A DNA stretch of 64,000 nucleotides from Pseudomonas oryzihabitans (GCF_007665395.1 NZ_VDND01000003.1:477527-541526), one strand, 5' to 3'. Shown: positions 36,249 to 45,578, counted from the first letter of the stretch. Notes: generated by a model not told the origin, from the letters alone. Program-made: numbers and translations.

Positions 36249-36728
36249 TCAATCCAGCACCTGTACCTGGTCACCGAGGCGGATGATGCCGCTTTCCAGT
36301 ACCCGGGCGGTGAGGCCGCCGTGGCCGCGCATGGCCTGGAAGGTGCCCGGACCGAGGCGTTCTTCCAGGCGTGCGCAGGGTTGGCACCAGCCGGTGGTTT
36401 CCAGTACCGCCTGGCCGATGCGGAAGCGGCGATTCTTCAGGCTGAAGAGATTGATCCCGACGATGGCCAGGTTGCGCCTGAGGTCGCCGGGAGCGACCGG
36501 CCTGCCGATCAGGGCGGCGACCACCGGCAGGTGTTCCCACTGGATGAGGGTCACCTGGCGCTGGTTGCGTGGCGTGGGCCGGGCGTGGTCGCCGGTCAGG
36601 CCGGCATCCCGCCGGGCTTCCACCGCCTCGATCTCGACCATGGGCGCCCGGGCCACGGGCCGCACGCCGATCCAGCGGACTGCGCCGGACTGGGGAACCT
36701 GGGCGAGCAATTCTTTGAGTGGGATCAT
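36249..36728 (-). CDS. MOSC-domain protein
   Basis: A 159-residue stand-alone MOSC (molybdenum cofactor sulfurase C-terminal) protein. Features are VEIEAVEARRDAGLTGDHA, QVTLIQWEHL, LRRNLAIVGINLFSLKN and ETTGWCQPCARLEERLG; the Cys in WCQPC corresponds to the conserved MOSC cysteine proposed to carry sulfur. MOSC proteins of this size (YiiM-like) act on Moco-dependent reduction or sulfur transfer. The exact substrate is unknown. It lies on the same strand as ndh, 257 bases upstream, and is divergent from the thioredoxin-fold gene. Confidence 0.85.
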   Translation of the reverse strand: MIPLKELLAQVPQSGAVRWIGVRPVARAPMVEIEAVEARRDAGLTGDHARPTPRNQRQVTLIQWEHLPVVAALIGRPVAPGDLRRNLAIVGINLFSLKNRRFRIGQAVLETTGWCQPCARLEERLGPGTFQAMRGHGGLTARVLESGIIRLGDQVQVLD

Positions 36729-36811
36729 GCAGCTCCTCGACGCTAAGGTGGTGCCTGGCCGGCCGGTAGGGCAGGATAACGGCCTCGATGGATCACCCGG
36801 GAGAGGATGCC

Positions 36812-37288
36812 ATGCGCGGGAGAGCCTTGGCGTTGTTACTGTCGTGTCTGCTGCTGCCGCTGACCGCCCTGGCGCTCGAGCCGGGTGAGCGCATCGCGCC
36901 CTTTACTCTGCTCGACCAGCGCGACCAGCCCTATACCTTCGATGATCGCGCGCAGGTGCTGCTGGTCGCCCGCAGCATGACCGGATCCGGGCTGGTGAAG
37001 GAAGCCCTGCGCGACCAGCCCGCGAGCTTCATCGACGGTACCCGGGTGATCTACATCGCCGACATCAGTGGCATGCCCGCCGCCATCACCCGCCTGTTCG
37101 CCGTGCCGGCCCTGCGCAAGTACGGCTATCCCGTGCTGCTCGACCGCGCATCGCGGGTCGCGCCCCGTTTCCCCGGGGAGGCGGACAGGGTGCTCTGGGT
37201 GATGCTCGATCATGGGCGCTTCGTCGGCCAGCGTGAATTCAGCGACGCCATCGCCCTGCGCGATGCGCTCAAGGCCAAGGCGCGCTGA
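36812..37288 (+). CDS. Periplasmic thioredoxin-fold protein lacking CXXC
   Basis: The 158-residue protein starts at ATG 36812 after GAGAGGA and has a Sec signal peptide (LALLLSCLLLPLTALALE). The mature part follows a thioredoxin-like layout: APFTLLDQRDQPYTFDD, then VLLVARSM where a redox CXXC would fall but no Cys is present, and VIYIADISGMPA. It resembles YtfJ-type proteins by layout. Its stop overlaps the ampD ATG (TGATG), a pairing I recall from P. aeruginosa, so it may have a link to peptidoglycan recycling. Function is unknown. Confidence 0.75.
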   Translation: MRGRALALLLSCLLLPLTALALEPGERIAPFTLLDQRDQPYTFDDRAQVLLVARSMTGSGLVKEALRDQPASFIDGTRVIYIADISGMPAAITRLFAVPALRKYGYPVLLDRASRVAPRFPGEADRVLWVMLDHGRFVGQREFSDAIALRDALKAKAR

Positions 37289-37839
37289 TGGACGGGGTGT
37301 TCGTCGAGGGCTGGTACCGCGAGGCGCGGCTGTGTCCGTCGCCCAACCATAACGAGCGGCCGGCCGACACCGAGGTGTCGCTGCTGGTGATCCACAACAT
37401 CAGCCTGCCGCCCGGGCAGTTCGGCACCGGTTGTGTCCAGGCGTTCTTCCAGAATCGGCTGGACCACGCGGCCCATCCCTTCTTCCAGGAGATCGTCGAC
37501 CTCCGGGTGGCCGCCCACTTTCTCATCGAGCGCGAGGGCGCGGTGACCCAGTTCGTCTCCTGCGACCAGAGAGCCTGGCACGCCGGGGTCTCCTGTTTCG
37601 CGGGGCGCGAGAACTGCAACGACTTCTCCGTCGGGATAGAATTGGAAGGCACCGATGACCTCGCCTACAGCGACGCCCAGTACCGGGCCCTAGGGCGCCT
37701 GACCCGGGCGCTGCAGCGTACCTATCCCGCGATCACCGCCGCGCGGATCCAGGGGCACAGCGACATAGCGCCGGGGCGCAAGACCGATCCGGGGCCCGCG
37801 TTCGACTGGCGGCGTTTGCACGAGGAGCTGCAGGACTAG
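37288..37839 (+). CDS. ampD: 1,6-anhydro-N-acetylmuramyl-L-alanine amidase AmpD
   Basis: AmpD cleaves the stem peptide from anhydro-muropeptides in the cytoplasm; losing it raises AmpR activators and derepresses the AmpC beta-lactamase. The 183-residue protein has the zinc ligands at His36 (VIHNISL), His157 (GHSDIAPG) and Asp167 (KTDPGP), with Glu118 (GIELEG) catalytic. This matches the spacing known from Citrobacter AmpD (34, 154, 164; 116). Usually ampE follows directly; here the next gene is tatD on the other strand, whose stop shares a CTAG with the ampD stop. Confidence 0.96.
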   Translation: MDGVFVEGWYREARLCPSPNHNERPADTEVSLLVIHNISLPPGQFGTGCVQAFFQNRLDHAAHPFFQEIVDLRVAAHFLIEREGAVTQFVSCDQRAWHAGVSCFAGRENCNDFSVGIELEGTDDLAYSDAQYRALGRLTRALQRTYPAITAARIQGHSDIAPGRKTDPGPAFDWRRLHEELQD

Positions 37840-38633
37840 GCCAGCTGGCCGGGGTCCCAGCCGAATACCGCGCAGGCGTTGCGGGTGGTAGTCGCGGCCA
37901 GGGTCTCGGCCGAGACGTTCCACAGCGGCGCGAGGGCCGCACAGATGGCCGGCAGGTGGGTGGGGCTGTTGCGCACCTCGGGGTGCATCGCCGGCGGCAT
38001 GTCCGGGGCATCGGTCTCCAGGACGATGGCCTCCAGCGGCAGTCGCGGCAGCACACGCTGCAGGCGTTTCGCCTGGGGCCAGGTCGGCGCGCCGCCCAGG
38101 CCGATCTTGAAGCCCAGGCGCAGGTACTCCCGCGCCTCCTCGTAGCTGCCGGAAAAGGCATGGGCGATGCCGGCCCGGGGTGGCTTGAGACGCTTGAGGA
38201 TCTTCACCACGTCAGCATGGGCACGCCGCACGTGCAGCAGCACCGGCAGTTCCAGCTCCATGGCCAGGCGCACCTGCTGCTCGAAGAACCAGGCCTGGCG
38301 CGGCTTGTCCGGCGCCTCGATGAAGTAGTCCAGGCCGATCTCGCCGAGGGCGCACAGCCGTTGATCCGCTCGATGATCCAGGCAAAAGGCCTGCAGCGCT
38401 TCGAGATCGGCTTCCTGATGCCGCTGCAGGTACAGCGGATGCAGGCCAGGCGCTGCATACAGGCCCGGATTTTCCAGAGCCACCCGCCAGAGTTGCGGCC
38501 ACTGGCTGCGCTCGACGCCGATCAGCACCTGGCGCACCACGCCGAGTCGCGCGCACTCCGCCAGCAGCGCCGCGCGCTCGGCGTCGAAGCCTGGATAGTC
38601 CAGGTGGTTGTGGGTGTCGATCAGCAGGCTCAT
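37836..38633 (-). CDS. TatD family metal-dependent hydrolase/DNase
   Basis: TatD-family enzymes are TIM-barrel metallohydrolases with 3'-5' exonuclease activity in characterised members. The 265-residue protein shows THNHLDYPGF (metal His pair), the metal Glu in GEIGLDYF, LLHVRRAHADVV, IAHAFSGSYEEA and the Asp of ETDAPDMPP. It overlaps the fruR stop by four bases (ATGA), so it belongs to the fruR transcript. This fruR-tatD pairing is common in Pseudomonas. A role in sugar metabolism is not implied by its chemistry. Confidence 0.9.
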   Translation of the reverse strand: MSLLIDTHNHLDYPGFDAERAALLAECARLGVVRQVLIGVERSQWPQLWRVALENPGLYAAPGLHPLYLQRHQEADLEALQAFCLDHRADQRLCALGEIGLDYFIEAPDKPRQAWFFEQQVRLAMELELPVLLHVRRAHADVVKILKRLKPPRAGIAHAFSGSYEEAREYLRLGFKIGLGGAPTWPQAKRLQRVLPRLPLEAIVLETDAPDMPPAMHPEVRNSPTHLPAICAALAPLWNVSAETLAATTTRNACAVFGWDPGQLA

Positions 38634-39622
38634 GGCAGGCGGTGTTTGAGCACCCTCGGAATGGCTTGGACCCCGGGCAGGTAGTGGTCGTTTTCCAGGG
38701 CATCCAGCATCAGCTCCAGGGCCCGCTCGGTGATGACCTCGTGCTGCTGGGAGATGGCATTGACCTTGAACGGCAGGTAGTCCAGCAACTGGGTATCGCC
38801 GAAGGTGGCCAGGCGCAGCCCGTCGCCCTCGGCCAGGGGGTGGTCGCGGAGGACGTCCAGCACCCCCTGCAGCAGCACGTAGGACGTGGTCAGCAGGGCT
38901 TCGGGCCAGTGGCCGAGTTCCTCGATCATCGCCTGGGCCTGGGCCCGCCCGCCATCACGGCTGTAGTGGGGCGCATGGCGCTCCCAGTGGCGCGCCGGGT
39001 GGTCGACGAGGGCGGCGGCGAAGCCGGCCGCGCGTTCGCGGCTGATGACCAGGTCGGGGCGGGCGCCGATCAGGGCGATGCTGCGGGTGTCGGGGGTGAG
39101 CAGGGTGGCCGCCAGCTGCCGGCCGGCGGCATGGTCATCGCTGACCACCGAGCAGAACTGGGTGGGATCGAGCTGGCGATCGATGGCGATGATCGGGATG
39201 CTGTGTTCCTGCAGCTGCCGGTAGGGGGCGTCGTCCTCGGCCAGGCTGCTGGCGGTGAACAGGCCGTCGCACCGGCGCGCCCGGAACAGCGCGATGAGCT
39301 GGCGCTCGCTGTCGGGATTGTCGTCGGTGCAGGCGATCAGCAACTGGTAGCCGCGCGCCCGCGCCCGCCGCTCCAGTTGCTTGGCCAGCCGGGCGTAGCT
39401 GGGGTTTTCCAGATCGGGTAGCAGGAATCCCAGGGTATGGGTGGCCCCGCGGCGCAGGCCGGCGGCGCGCTGGTCGGGCTGGTAGCCATGGGCGTCGACC
39501 ACCGCCATGACCCGCGCCACGGTGGCCGCGCTGATGCGTCGCTGCGCGGCCTTGCCGTTGATGACATAGCTCGCGGTGGTGAGGGATACGCCAGCCAATT
39601 GGGCGATGTCGCTGAGTTTCAC
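38630..39622 (-). CDS. fruR: LacI-family fructose repressor FruR/Cra
   Basis: FruR represses the fructose PTS genes and is released by fructose-1-phosphate. The 330-residue protein begins with the LacI helix-turn-helix, KLSDIAQLAGVSLTTASYV, and the hinge helix region around QRAAGLRRG. The periplasmic-binding-like core has PSYARLAKQLERRA, IPIIAIDRQLDPTQF (a close match to enterobacterial Cra) and SRERAAGFAAAL. It is divergent from fruB, with a consensus operator in the gap. tatD follows in the same transcript. Confidence 0.95.
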   Translation of the reverse strand: MKLSDIAQLAGVSLTTASYVINGKAAQRRISAATVARVMAVVDAHGYQPDQRAAGLRRGATHTLGFLLPDLENPSYARLAKQLERRARARGYQLLIACTDDNPDSERQLIALFRARRCDGLFTASSLAEDDAPYRQLQEHSIPIIAIDRQLDPTQFCSVVSDDHAAGRQLAATLLTPDTRSIALIGARPDLVISRERAAGFAAALVDHPARHWERHAPHYSRDGGRAQAQAMIEELGHWPEALLTTSYVLLQGVLDVLRDHPLAEGDGLRLATFGDTQLLDYLPFKVNAISQQHEVITERALELMLDALENDHYLPGVQAIPRVLKHRLP

Positions 39623-39739
39623 GCCTGTTCCTCATCGGACCTGAAGCGCCTGCGGGATGCGGCAGACACGCGACGGTCTTTATTGTGTGTTGTGCTTCAA
39701 GGATCGGCGATTATCGAGTAACGTTCCAGTCCCATTGGG

Positions 39740-39751
39740 TGAAACGTTTCA
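39740..39751. promoter_or_regulatory. Cra/FruR operator in the fruR-fruB gap
   Basis: TGAAACGTTTCA is a perfect 12-base palindrome and, with the following GC, reads GCTGAAACGTTTCA on the minus strand, which is the consensus Cra site of enterobacteria. It is 118 bases from the fruR start and 152 from fruB, so one site may control both. I could not fix promoters in the rest of this 281-base gap. Confidence 0.88.
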
Positions 39752-39903
39752 GCTTTCTGTTGTCCGAGGGCTGTCACGCCTCTACCCGACGCCCTGCCAC
39801 GCCTGTTCGGGCGTGTTTGCAGGGTCGAGCGAGCCGGCAAGCATCTATTACAAGAAAGGCACGGCGCCAGGATCGGGCGCGCGGCGCCGGAGGTATCCTT
39901 CCC

Positions 39904-42786
39904 ATGTTCGAACTCAACGCCCAGCATATCCGCATGGCCCAGCAGGCGCCCGACAAGGCGACCGCCCTGGCCATGCTCGCCGAATCCCTGGTCGCCGATG
40001 GCCTGGTCGCCCCGGGTTATCTCGAGGGGCTCAAGGCCCGCGAGGCCCAGGGCTCCACCTACCTCGGCCAGGGTATCGCCATTCCCCACGGTACGCCCCA
40101 GACCCGCGACCAAGTGTTCGTCACCGGCGTACGGATGATGCAATTCCCCGAAGGCGTGGACTGGGGGGACGGGCAACTGACCTACCTGGCCATCGCCATC
40201 GCCGCCAAGTCCGACGAGCACCTGCGCATCCTGCAGCTGCTGACCCGTGCCCTGGGCGAGAGCGACCTGCAGCAGGCGCTGCGCGAGGCCCGCGAACCCC
40301 AGCAGATCCTCGACCTGCTGCAGGGCGCGCCCCAGGCCCTGGCGCTGGACGAAGAGCTGGTCCAACTGGCCATCGACGCCGAAGACCTGGAAGACCTGGC
40401 CTGGCAAGGCGCGCGCATGCTCAAGCACATGGAATGCGTCGGCGCCGGTTTCGCCGGTGCCCTGCAGGCCAGCCAGCCGCTACCCCTGGGCGACGGCCTC
40501 TGGTGGTTGAACAGCGAGAATTCGGTGAAGCGCCCAGGCCTGGCCTTTGTCACCCCGCTGCAGATCCTGCATCACCAGGACCAGCCGGTACGTGGCCTGT
40601 TCTGTCTGGCCAGCCTGGGCGAGGGCCACCGCGCCCTGCTCGAACGCCTCTGCGACCTGCTGGTCGCCGGCCGTGGCCAGGAACTGGCCCAGGCCACCTC
40701 GCGCCGCGCCGTGCTCGAAGCCCTGGGTGGCGAAGTGGCGCCCGACTGGCCCAGCGCCCAGGTGGTGCTGGCCAACGCCCACGGCCTGCACGCTCGCCCG
40801 GCCAAGGAGCTGGCGCGGCTGGCCAAGGCCTACGACGGCGAAATCCGCGTACGCGTCGACGGTGGCGCTCCGGTCTCGGCCAAGAGCCTGTCGCGCCTGC
40901 TGGCGCTGGGCGCCCGTCGTGGCCAGACCCTGGAATTCCTGGTCGAGCCCGGCACTCCAGCCGAGGCGGCCCTGAGCGATCTGATCGGCGCGGTGCAGGC
41001 CGGACTCGGCGAAGAGGTCGAGCCGGTCACCGCCAGCGCCCCGGCCCCGGCCGGCGCCGCCCGGGTCACCGCCATCAGCCTGGTGGACCCTGCCGAGCAA
41101 CTGCCGCTGGCGCCGGGTGACCAAGCCCAGGCGGTGGCCGCCGCGCCGGGCTTGGCCGTGGGCCCGGCCCACGTGGTGGCGCCCCAGCAATTCGACTATC
41201 CCGCCACCGGTGAAGGTGCCGCGGCCGAGCGCCAGCGCCTGGACGTCGCCCTGGCCGCCGTGCGCGCCGACATCGAGGCATTGATCGCCCGTAGCGAGTC
41301 CAGCGCCCTGCGCGAGATCTTCCAGACCCACCTGGAGATGCTGGAAGATCCCGACATGCAGCAGGGCATCGCCGCCCGGCTCAAGGCCAATGCCAGTGCC
41401 GCAGCCGCCTGGGATGCCCAGATCGAGGAGGCGGCCAGCCAGCAGGAAGCCCTGCACGACCGCCTGCTCGCCGAGCGTGCCGCCGATCTGCGCGACGTCG
41501 GGCGCCGGGTGCTGGCCCAGCTCTGTGGCGTCGAAGCGGTCCGCGAGCCCGAAGAACCCTATGTGCTGGTGATGGACGAGGTTGGCCCCGGCGACGTGGC
41601 CCGCCTCGACCGCGAGCGCGTCTGCGGCATCCTCACCGCCCGCGGCGGTGCCAGTTCCCATAGCGCCATCGTCGCCCGCGCCCTGGGCATCCCGGCCATC
41701 GTCGGCGCCGGCCGGCGGGTGCTGGAGCTGGCGCCGCGCAGCGTACTGCTGCTGGACGGCGACAAGGGCACCCTGGAAATCGCCCCGGATGCCGCGCGGA
41801 TCGACGCCGTGCAGCGCGAGCGGGAGGTCCAGGCCGAGCGTCGCCGCGCCGCCGAGGCCCGGCGCTTTGAAAGCGCCACCACCCGTGATGGCCATCAGGT
41901 CGAGATCGCCGTGAACCTGGGCGATACCGCCCAGGCCGCGGCGGCGGTGGAGCAGGGCGCCGAAGCCGTCGGCCTGCTGCGCACCGAGCTGGTGTTCATG
42001 AGCCACGATGCGGCGCCCGACGAGGCGGCCCAGGAGCAGGAATACCGCCGCGCCCTCGATGGCCTGGCCGGCAAGCCGCTGGTGGTGCGCACCCTGGACG
42101 TCGGTGGCGACAAGCCGCTGCCCTACCTGCCGCTGCCGCCGGAAGAGAATCCCTTCCTCGGTGTCCGTGGCATCCGCCTGACCCTGCGCCGTCCCGAGCT
42201 GCTGGAAACCCAGCTGCGCGCCCTGCTCAAGGCTGCCGATGGCCGGCCGCTGCGGATCATGTTCCCCATGATCGGCCGGGTCGAGGAATGGCGCCAGGCG
42301 CGTGACATCCTCGACCGCCTGCGCCAGGAGATCCCCACCACCGACCTGCAGGTCGGCATCATGATCGAGGTGCCCTCGGCGGCGCTGCTGGCGCCGGTGC
42401 TGGCTCCGGAAGTGGACTTCTTCAGCGTCGGCACCAACGACCTCACCCAGTACACCCTGGCCATCGACCGCGGCCATCCGCTGCTGTCGGGCGAGGCCGA
42501 TGGCCTGCACCCCAGCGTGCTGCGCCTGATCGACATGACGGTGCGCGCCGCCCATGCCCACGGCAAGTGGGTCGGCGTCTGCGGCGAGCTGGCGGCCGAT
42601 CCCCTGGCGGTGCCGGTACTGGTCGGCCTGGGGGTGGACGAGTTGTCGGTCTCGGCGCGCAGCGTGCCGCTGGTCAAGGCGCGGGTGCGCGAGCTGGATC
42701 TGCGCCTGGTGCAGTCCTGCGCCGCGCGGGCCCTGGAGCTGGCCACCGCCGCCGAAGTCCGGCAGAGCGTGGAGGTCCTGCCATGA
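39904..42786 (+). CDS. fruB: Fructose PTS multiphosphoryl transfer protein FruB (IIA-HPr-EI)
   Basis: FruB carries phosphate from PEP to the fructose transporter FruA. ATG 39904 after GGAGG gives 960 residues in three parts. The IIA domain has its phospho-His at residue 62 (AIPHGTP). The HPr domain has His296 in NAHGLHARPAKEL. The EI domain has His586 in RGGASSHSAIVAR, the PEP-site Arg regions MRTLDVGGDKP-like (VRTLDVGGDKPLPY) and the catalytic Cys893 in VCGELAADP. All sites are intact, so it is a self-contained PTS needing no separate EI or HPr. It overlaps fruK by four bases. Confidence 0.97.
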   Translation: MFELNAQHIRMAQQAPDKATALAMLAESLVADGLVAPGYLEGLKAREAQGSTYLGQGIAIPHGTPQTRDQVFVTGVRMMQFPEGVDWGDGQLTYLAIAIAAKSDEHLRILQLLTRALGESDLQQALREAREPQQILDLLQGAPQALALDEELVQLAIDAEDLEDLAWQGARMLKHMECVGAGFAGALQASQPLPLGDGLWWLNSENSVKRPGLAFVTPLQILHHQDQPVRGLFCLASLGEGHRALLERLCDLLVAGRGQELAQATSRRAVLEALGGEVAPDWPSAQVVLANAHGLHARPAKELARLAKAYDGEIRVRVDGGAPVSAKSLSRLLALGARRGQTLEFLVEPGTPAEAALSDLIGAVQAGLGEEVEPVTASAPAPAGAARVTAISLVDPAEQLPLAPGDQAQAVAAAPGLAVGPAHVVAPQQFDYPATGEGAAAERQRLDVALAAVRADIEALIARSESSALREIFQTHLEMLEDPDMQQGIAARLKANASAAAAWDAQIEEAASQQEALHDRLLAERAADLRDVGRRVLAQLCGVEAVREPEEPYVLVMDEVGPGDVARLDRERVCGILTARGGASSHSAIVARALGIPAIVGAGRRVLELAPRSVLLLDGDKGTLEIAPDAARIDAVQREREVQAERRRAAEARRFESATTRDGHQVEIAVNLGDTAQAAAAVEQGAEAVGLLRTELVFMSHDAAPDEAAQEQEYRRALDGLAGKPLVVRTLDVGGDKPLPYLPLPPEENPFLGVRGIRLTLRRPELLETQLRALLKAADGRPLRIMFPMIGRVEEWRQARDILDRLRQEIPTTDLQVGIMIEVPSAALLAPVLAPEVDFFSVGTNDLTQYTLAIDRGHPLLSGEADGLHPSVLRLIDMTVRAAHAHGKWVGVCGELAADPLAVPVLVGLGVDELSVSARSVPLVKARVRELDLRLVQSCAARALELATAAEVRQSVEVLP

Positions 42787-43751
42787 GCCGGATCCTCACC
42801 CTGACCCTCAACCCGGCGCTGGACCTCACCGTCCAGCTGCCCGAACTCAAGCCCGGCGCGGTGAATCGCAGCGAGGCGGTGATCGTCCATGCCGCCGGCA
42901 AGGGCCTCAACGTCGCCCAGGTGCTGGCGGACCTCGGCCATGAGCTGACGGTGAGTGGCTTCCTCGGTGCCGACAATGCGGCCGCCTTCGACTCCCTGTT
43001 CGCCCGGCGCGGTTTCACCGATGCCTTCGTGCGGGTCGAGGGCGAGACCCGCAGCAACCTCAAGCTGGCCGAGGCCGCTGGCCGCATCACCGACATCAAC
43101 GGGCCGGGCCCGGAGGTGTCGGCCGCCGCCCAGCAGGAATTGCTCGAGACCCTCGACCGCATCGCCGCCGGCCATGATGCCGTGGTGGTGGCTGGCAGCC
43201 TGCCGCGCGGGGTAACGCCCGAATGGTTGGCCGCGCTGATCGGCCGACTCAAGTCGCTCGGCCTGCCGGTGGCGCTGGACACCAGTGGTGCCGCGCTGCG
43301 CGCCGCCCTGGCCGCCGGTCCCTGGCTGATCAAGCCCAATACCGAGGAACTGGCCGAGGCCTGTGGTGCCCCCGCCGAGACCGCCACCGAGCAGGCCTTA
43401 CTGGTCGAGCAGCTGCGGGCCCTGGGCATCGAGCACCTGGTGATCTCCCAGGGCGCCGAGGGCGTGCGCTGGTATGGCGCCCAGACCCTGGAGGCGCAGC
43501 CGCCCAAGGTGACCGTGGCCAGCACCGTCGGCGCCGGGGATTCCCTGCTCGCCGGCATGCTGCATGGCCTGCTCACCGGCCAGACGCCGGAGCGCACCCT
43601 GGCCACGGCCACCGCCATCGCCGCCCTGGCGGTCACCCAGATCGGCTTCGGCATCAACGATCCCGCGCGACTCGCCACCTTCGAAGAGCAGGTGCGGGTG
43701 CGCATCCTTCCCGACTTTCCGCTAGAACAAGAATCAGGGGTAACCCCATGA
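42783..43751 (+). CDS. fruK: 1-phosphofructokinase FruK
   Basis: FruK phosphorylates fructose-1-phosphate to fructose-1,6-bisphosphate. ATG 42783 overlaps the fruB stop (ATGA). The 322-residue PfkB-family protein begins ILTLTLNPALDLTV and has the substrate loop GKGLNVAQVLADLG, KPNTEELAEACG and the anion-hole/catalytic motif VGAGDSLLAGMLHGL near residue 255. Length and motif order are normal. The stop overlaps the fruA ATG, completing the fruBKA operon. Confidence 0.96.
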   Translation: MSRILTLTLNPALDLTVQLPELKPGAVNRSEAVIVHAAGKGLNVAQVLADLGHELTVSGFLGADNAAAFDSLFARRGFTDAFVRVEGETRSNLKLAEAAGRITDINGPGPEVSAAAQQELLETLDRIAAGHDAVVVAGSLPRGVTPEWLAALIGRLKSLGLPVALDTSGAALRAALAAGPWLIKPNTEELAEACGAPAETATEQALLVEQLRALGIEHLVISQGAEGVRWYGAQTLEAQPPKVTVASTVGAGDSLLAGMLHGLLTGQTPERTLATATAIAALAVTQIGFGINDPARLATFEEQVRVRILPDFPLEQESGVTP

Positions 43752-45505
43752 ACATCGCCATTGTCACGACCTGCCCGACCGGCATGGTCACCAGCGTGCT
43801 CAGCGCGCGCCTGCTCGATGCCGCCGCCCAGCGCCGCGGCTGGACCACCAGCGTCGAGATCCACGACGGCCCCGAGGCCACCCTGCTGACCGACGACCAG
43901 GTGGCGCGCGCCGATCTGGTGGTGGTGGTCCACACTGGCGCCGTCGACCTGGCGCGCTTCGTCGGCAAGCGCGTCTACCGCGCCGCCCCGGCCGAAGCCC
44001 TGCGCGATGTCGATGCCTTCCTGCAGCGCGCCGCCAGCGAGGCCAAGGTGCTGGAGCAGGCTCCCACGGCCAGTGGCGCCGCGCCGAGCGCCCCGGCCAG
44101 TGCCAGCGAAACCCCGCGACTGGTGGCCATCACCGCCTGCCCGACCGGCGTCGCCCATACCTTCATGGCGGCCGAAGCCTTGCAGAACGCCGCCAAGAAG
44201 CTCGGTTATCGCCTGCACCTGGAAACCCAGGGCTCGGTGGGTGCCCGGAATCCGCTGCCGGCCGAGGCCATCCGCGAGGCCGACGTGGTGCTCCTGGCCA
44301 CCGACATCGAGGTCAACGTCGAGCGTTTCGCCGGCAAGCGCGTCTATCGCTGTGGCACCGGGGTCGCCCTCAAGCAACCCGAGGCGACGATCCAGAAAGC
44401 CCTGGCCGAGGGCGAGACCCTGGCCGGCAGCGCCGTGCCGGCCGCCGGGGAGGGCGCCAAGCCCGCCAAGAAGGAAGGCGCGGGCGTCTACAAGCACCTG
44501 CTCACCGGGGTGTCCTACATGCTGCCGATGGTGGTGGCGGGCGGTCTGCTGATCGCGCTGTCCTTCGTCTTCGGCATCGAGGCGTTCAAGGAACCCGGCA
44601 CCCTGGCCGCGGCGCTGATGCAGATCGGCGGCGAATCGGCCTTCAAGCTGATGGTCCCGGTGCTGGCCGGGTACATCGCCTATTCCATCGCCGACCGCCC
44701 GGGCCTGGCGCCCGGCATGATCGGTGGCTGGCTGGCGGCCAGCCTGGGCAGCGGCTTCATCGGCGGCATCATCGCCGGTTTCCTGGCCGGCTACGTGGCC
44801 AAGGCCATCGCCCAGCACGTGAAGTTGCCGGCCAGCGTCGAGGCGCTCAAGCCGATCCTGATCATCCCGCTGTTCGCCAGCCTCATCGTCGGCCTGGTGA
44901 TGATCTACCTGGTCGGCACCCCGGTCGCCGGCGCCCTGAGTCGGCTCACCGACTTCCTCAATAACCTGGGCACCAGCAACGCCGTGCTGCTCGGCCTGAT
45001 CCTCGGCGCCATGATGTGCATCGATTTCGGCGGCCCGATCAACAAGGCCGCCTATGCCTTCACCGTCGGCCTGCTGGCGTCCAAGACCTACGGGCCCATG
45101 GCCGCGACCATGGCCGCCGGCATGGTGCCACCGATCGGCATGGGCATCGCCACCCTGCTGGCGCGGGGCAAGTTCGCCCAGAGCGAGCGCGAGGCGGGCA
45201 AGGCGGCCTCGGTACTGGGCCTGTGCTTCATCTCCGAGGGCGCCATTCCCTTCGCCGCCAAGGACCCGCTGCGGGTGATCCCGGCCAGCGTCATCGGCGG
45301 CGCCCTGACCGGCGCCCTGGTCATGCTGTTCAACTGCAAGCTGATGGCGCCTCACGGCGGCCTCTTCGTGCTGCTGATCCCCAACGCCATCAGCCATGCC
45401 TGGCTGTACCTGGCGGCCATCGCGGCCGGCAGCCTGGTGACCGGGGTCATCTACGCGGTGCTCAAGCGCAACGAAGCCGCCACCGAGCTGGTCCCGGCGG
45501 CCTGA
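43748..45505 (+). CDS. fruA: Fructose PTS transporter subunit FruA (IIB'-IIB-IIC)
   Basis: FruA takes up and phosphorylates fructose to fructose-1-phosphate. The start at ATG 43748 overlaps fruK. The 585-residue chain has a first IIB-like domain (Cys9 in TTCPTGM, regulatory IIB' by position), a linker rich in Ala/Pro/Ser, and the functional IIB with Cys131 in TACPTGVAHTFMA. The IIC membrane part (from about residue 250) has GVSYMLPMVVAGGLLIAL, DFGGPINKAAYAF and FISEGAIPFAAKDP, the substrate-site GAIPF. It forms a complete system with FruB and FruK under FruR. Confidence 0.97.
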   Translation: MNIAIVTTCPTGMVTSVLSARLLDAAAQRRGWTTSVEIHDGPEATLLTDDQVARADLVVVVHTGAVDLARFVGKRVYRAAPAEALRDVDAFLQRAASEAKVLEQAPTASGAAPSAPASASETPRLVAITACPTGVAHTFMAAEALQNAAKKLGYRLHLETQGSVGARNPLPAEAIREADVVLLATDIEVNVERFAGKRVYRCGTGVALKQPEATIQKALAEGETLAGSAVPAAGEGAKPAKKEGAGVYKHLLTGVSYMLPMVVAGGLLIALSFVFGIEAFKEPGTLAAALMQIGGESAFKLMVPVLAGYIAYSIADRPGLAPGMIGGWLAASLGSGFIGGIIAGFLAGYVAKAIAQHVKLPASVEALKPILIIPLFASLIVGLVMIYLVGTPVAGALSRLTDFLNNLGTSNAVLLGLILGAMMCIDFGGPINKAAYAFTVGLLASKTYGPMAATMAAGMVPPIGMGIATLLARGKFAQSEREAGKAASVLGLCFISEGAIPFAAKDPLRVIPASVIGGALTGALVMLFNCKLMAPHGGLFVLLIPNAISHAWLYLAAIAAGSLVTGVIYAVLKRNEAATELVPAA

Positions 45506-45578
45506 TCCAGACGCTGGCAACACTGCTGTAACAAGAGGTTACACTGGGAGGCTCCCACCTCCCGGTGCCCTCGCCACC

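Noticed and set aside
42674..45523. A 949-codon open frame on the minus strand across fruK and fruA
   Set aside because: It is antisense to two fully recognisable genes. Long antisense frames are expected in DNA this GC-rich, and the translation is low in structure and rich in Gly/Gln/Ala.
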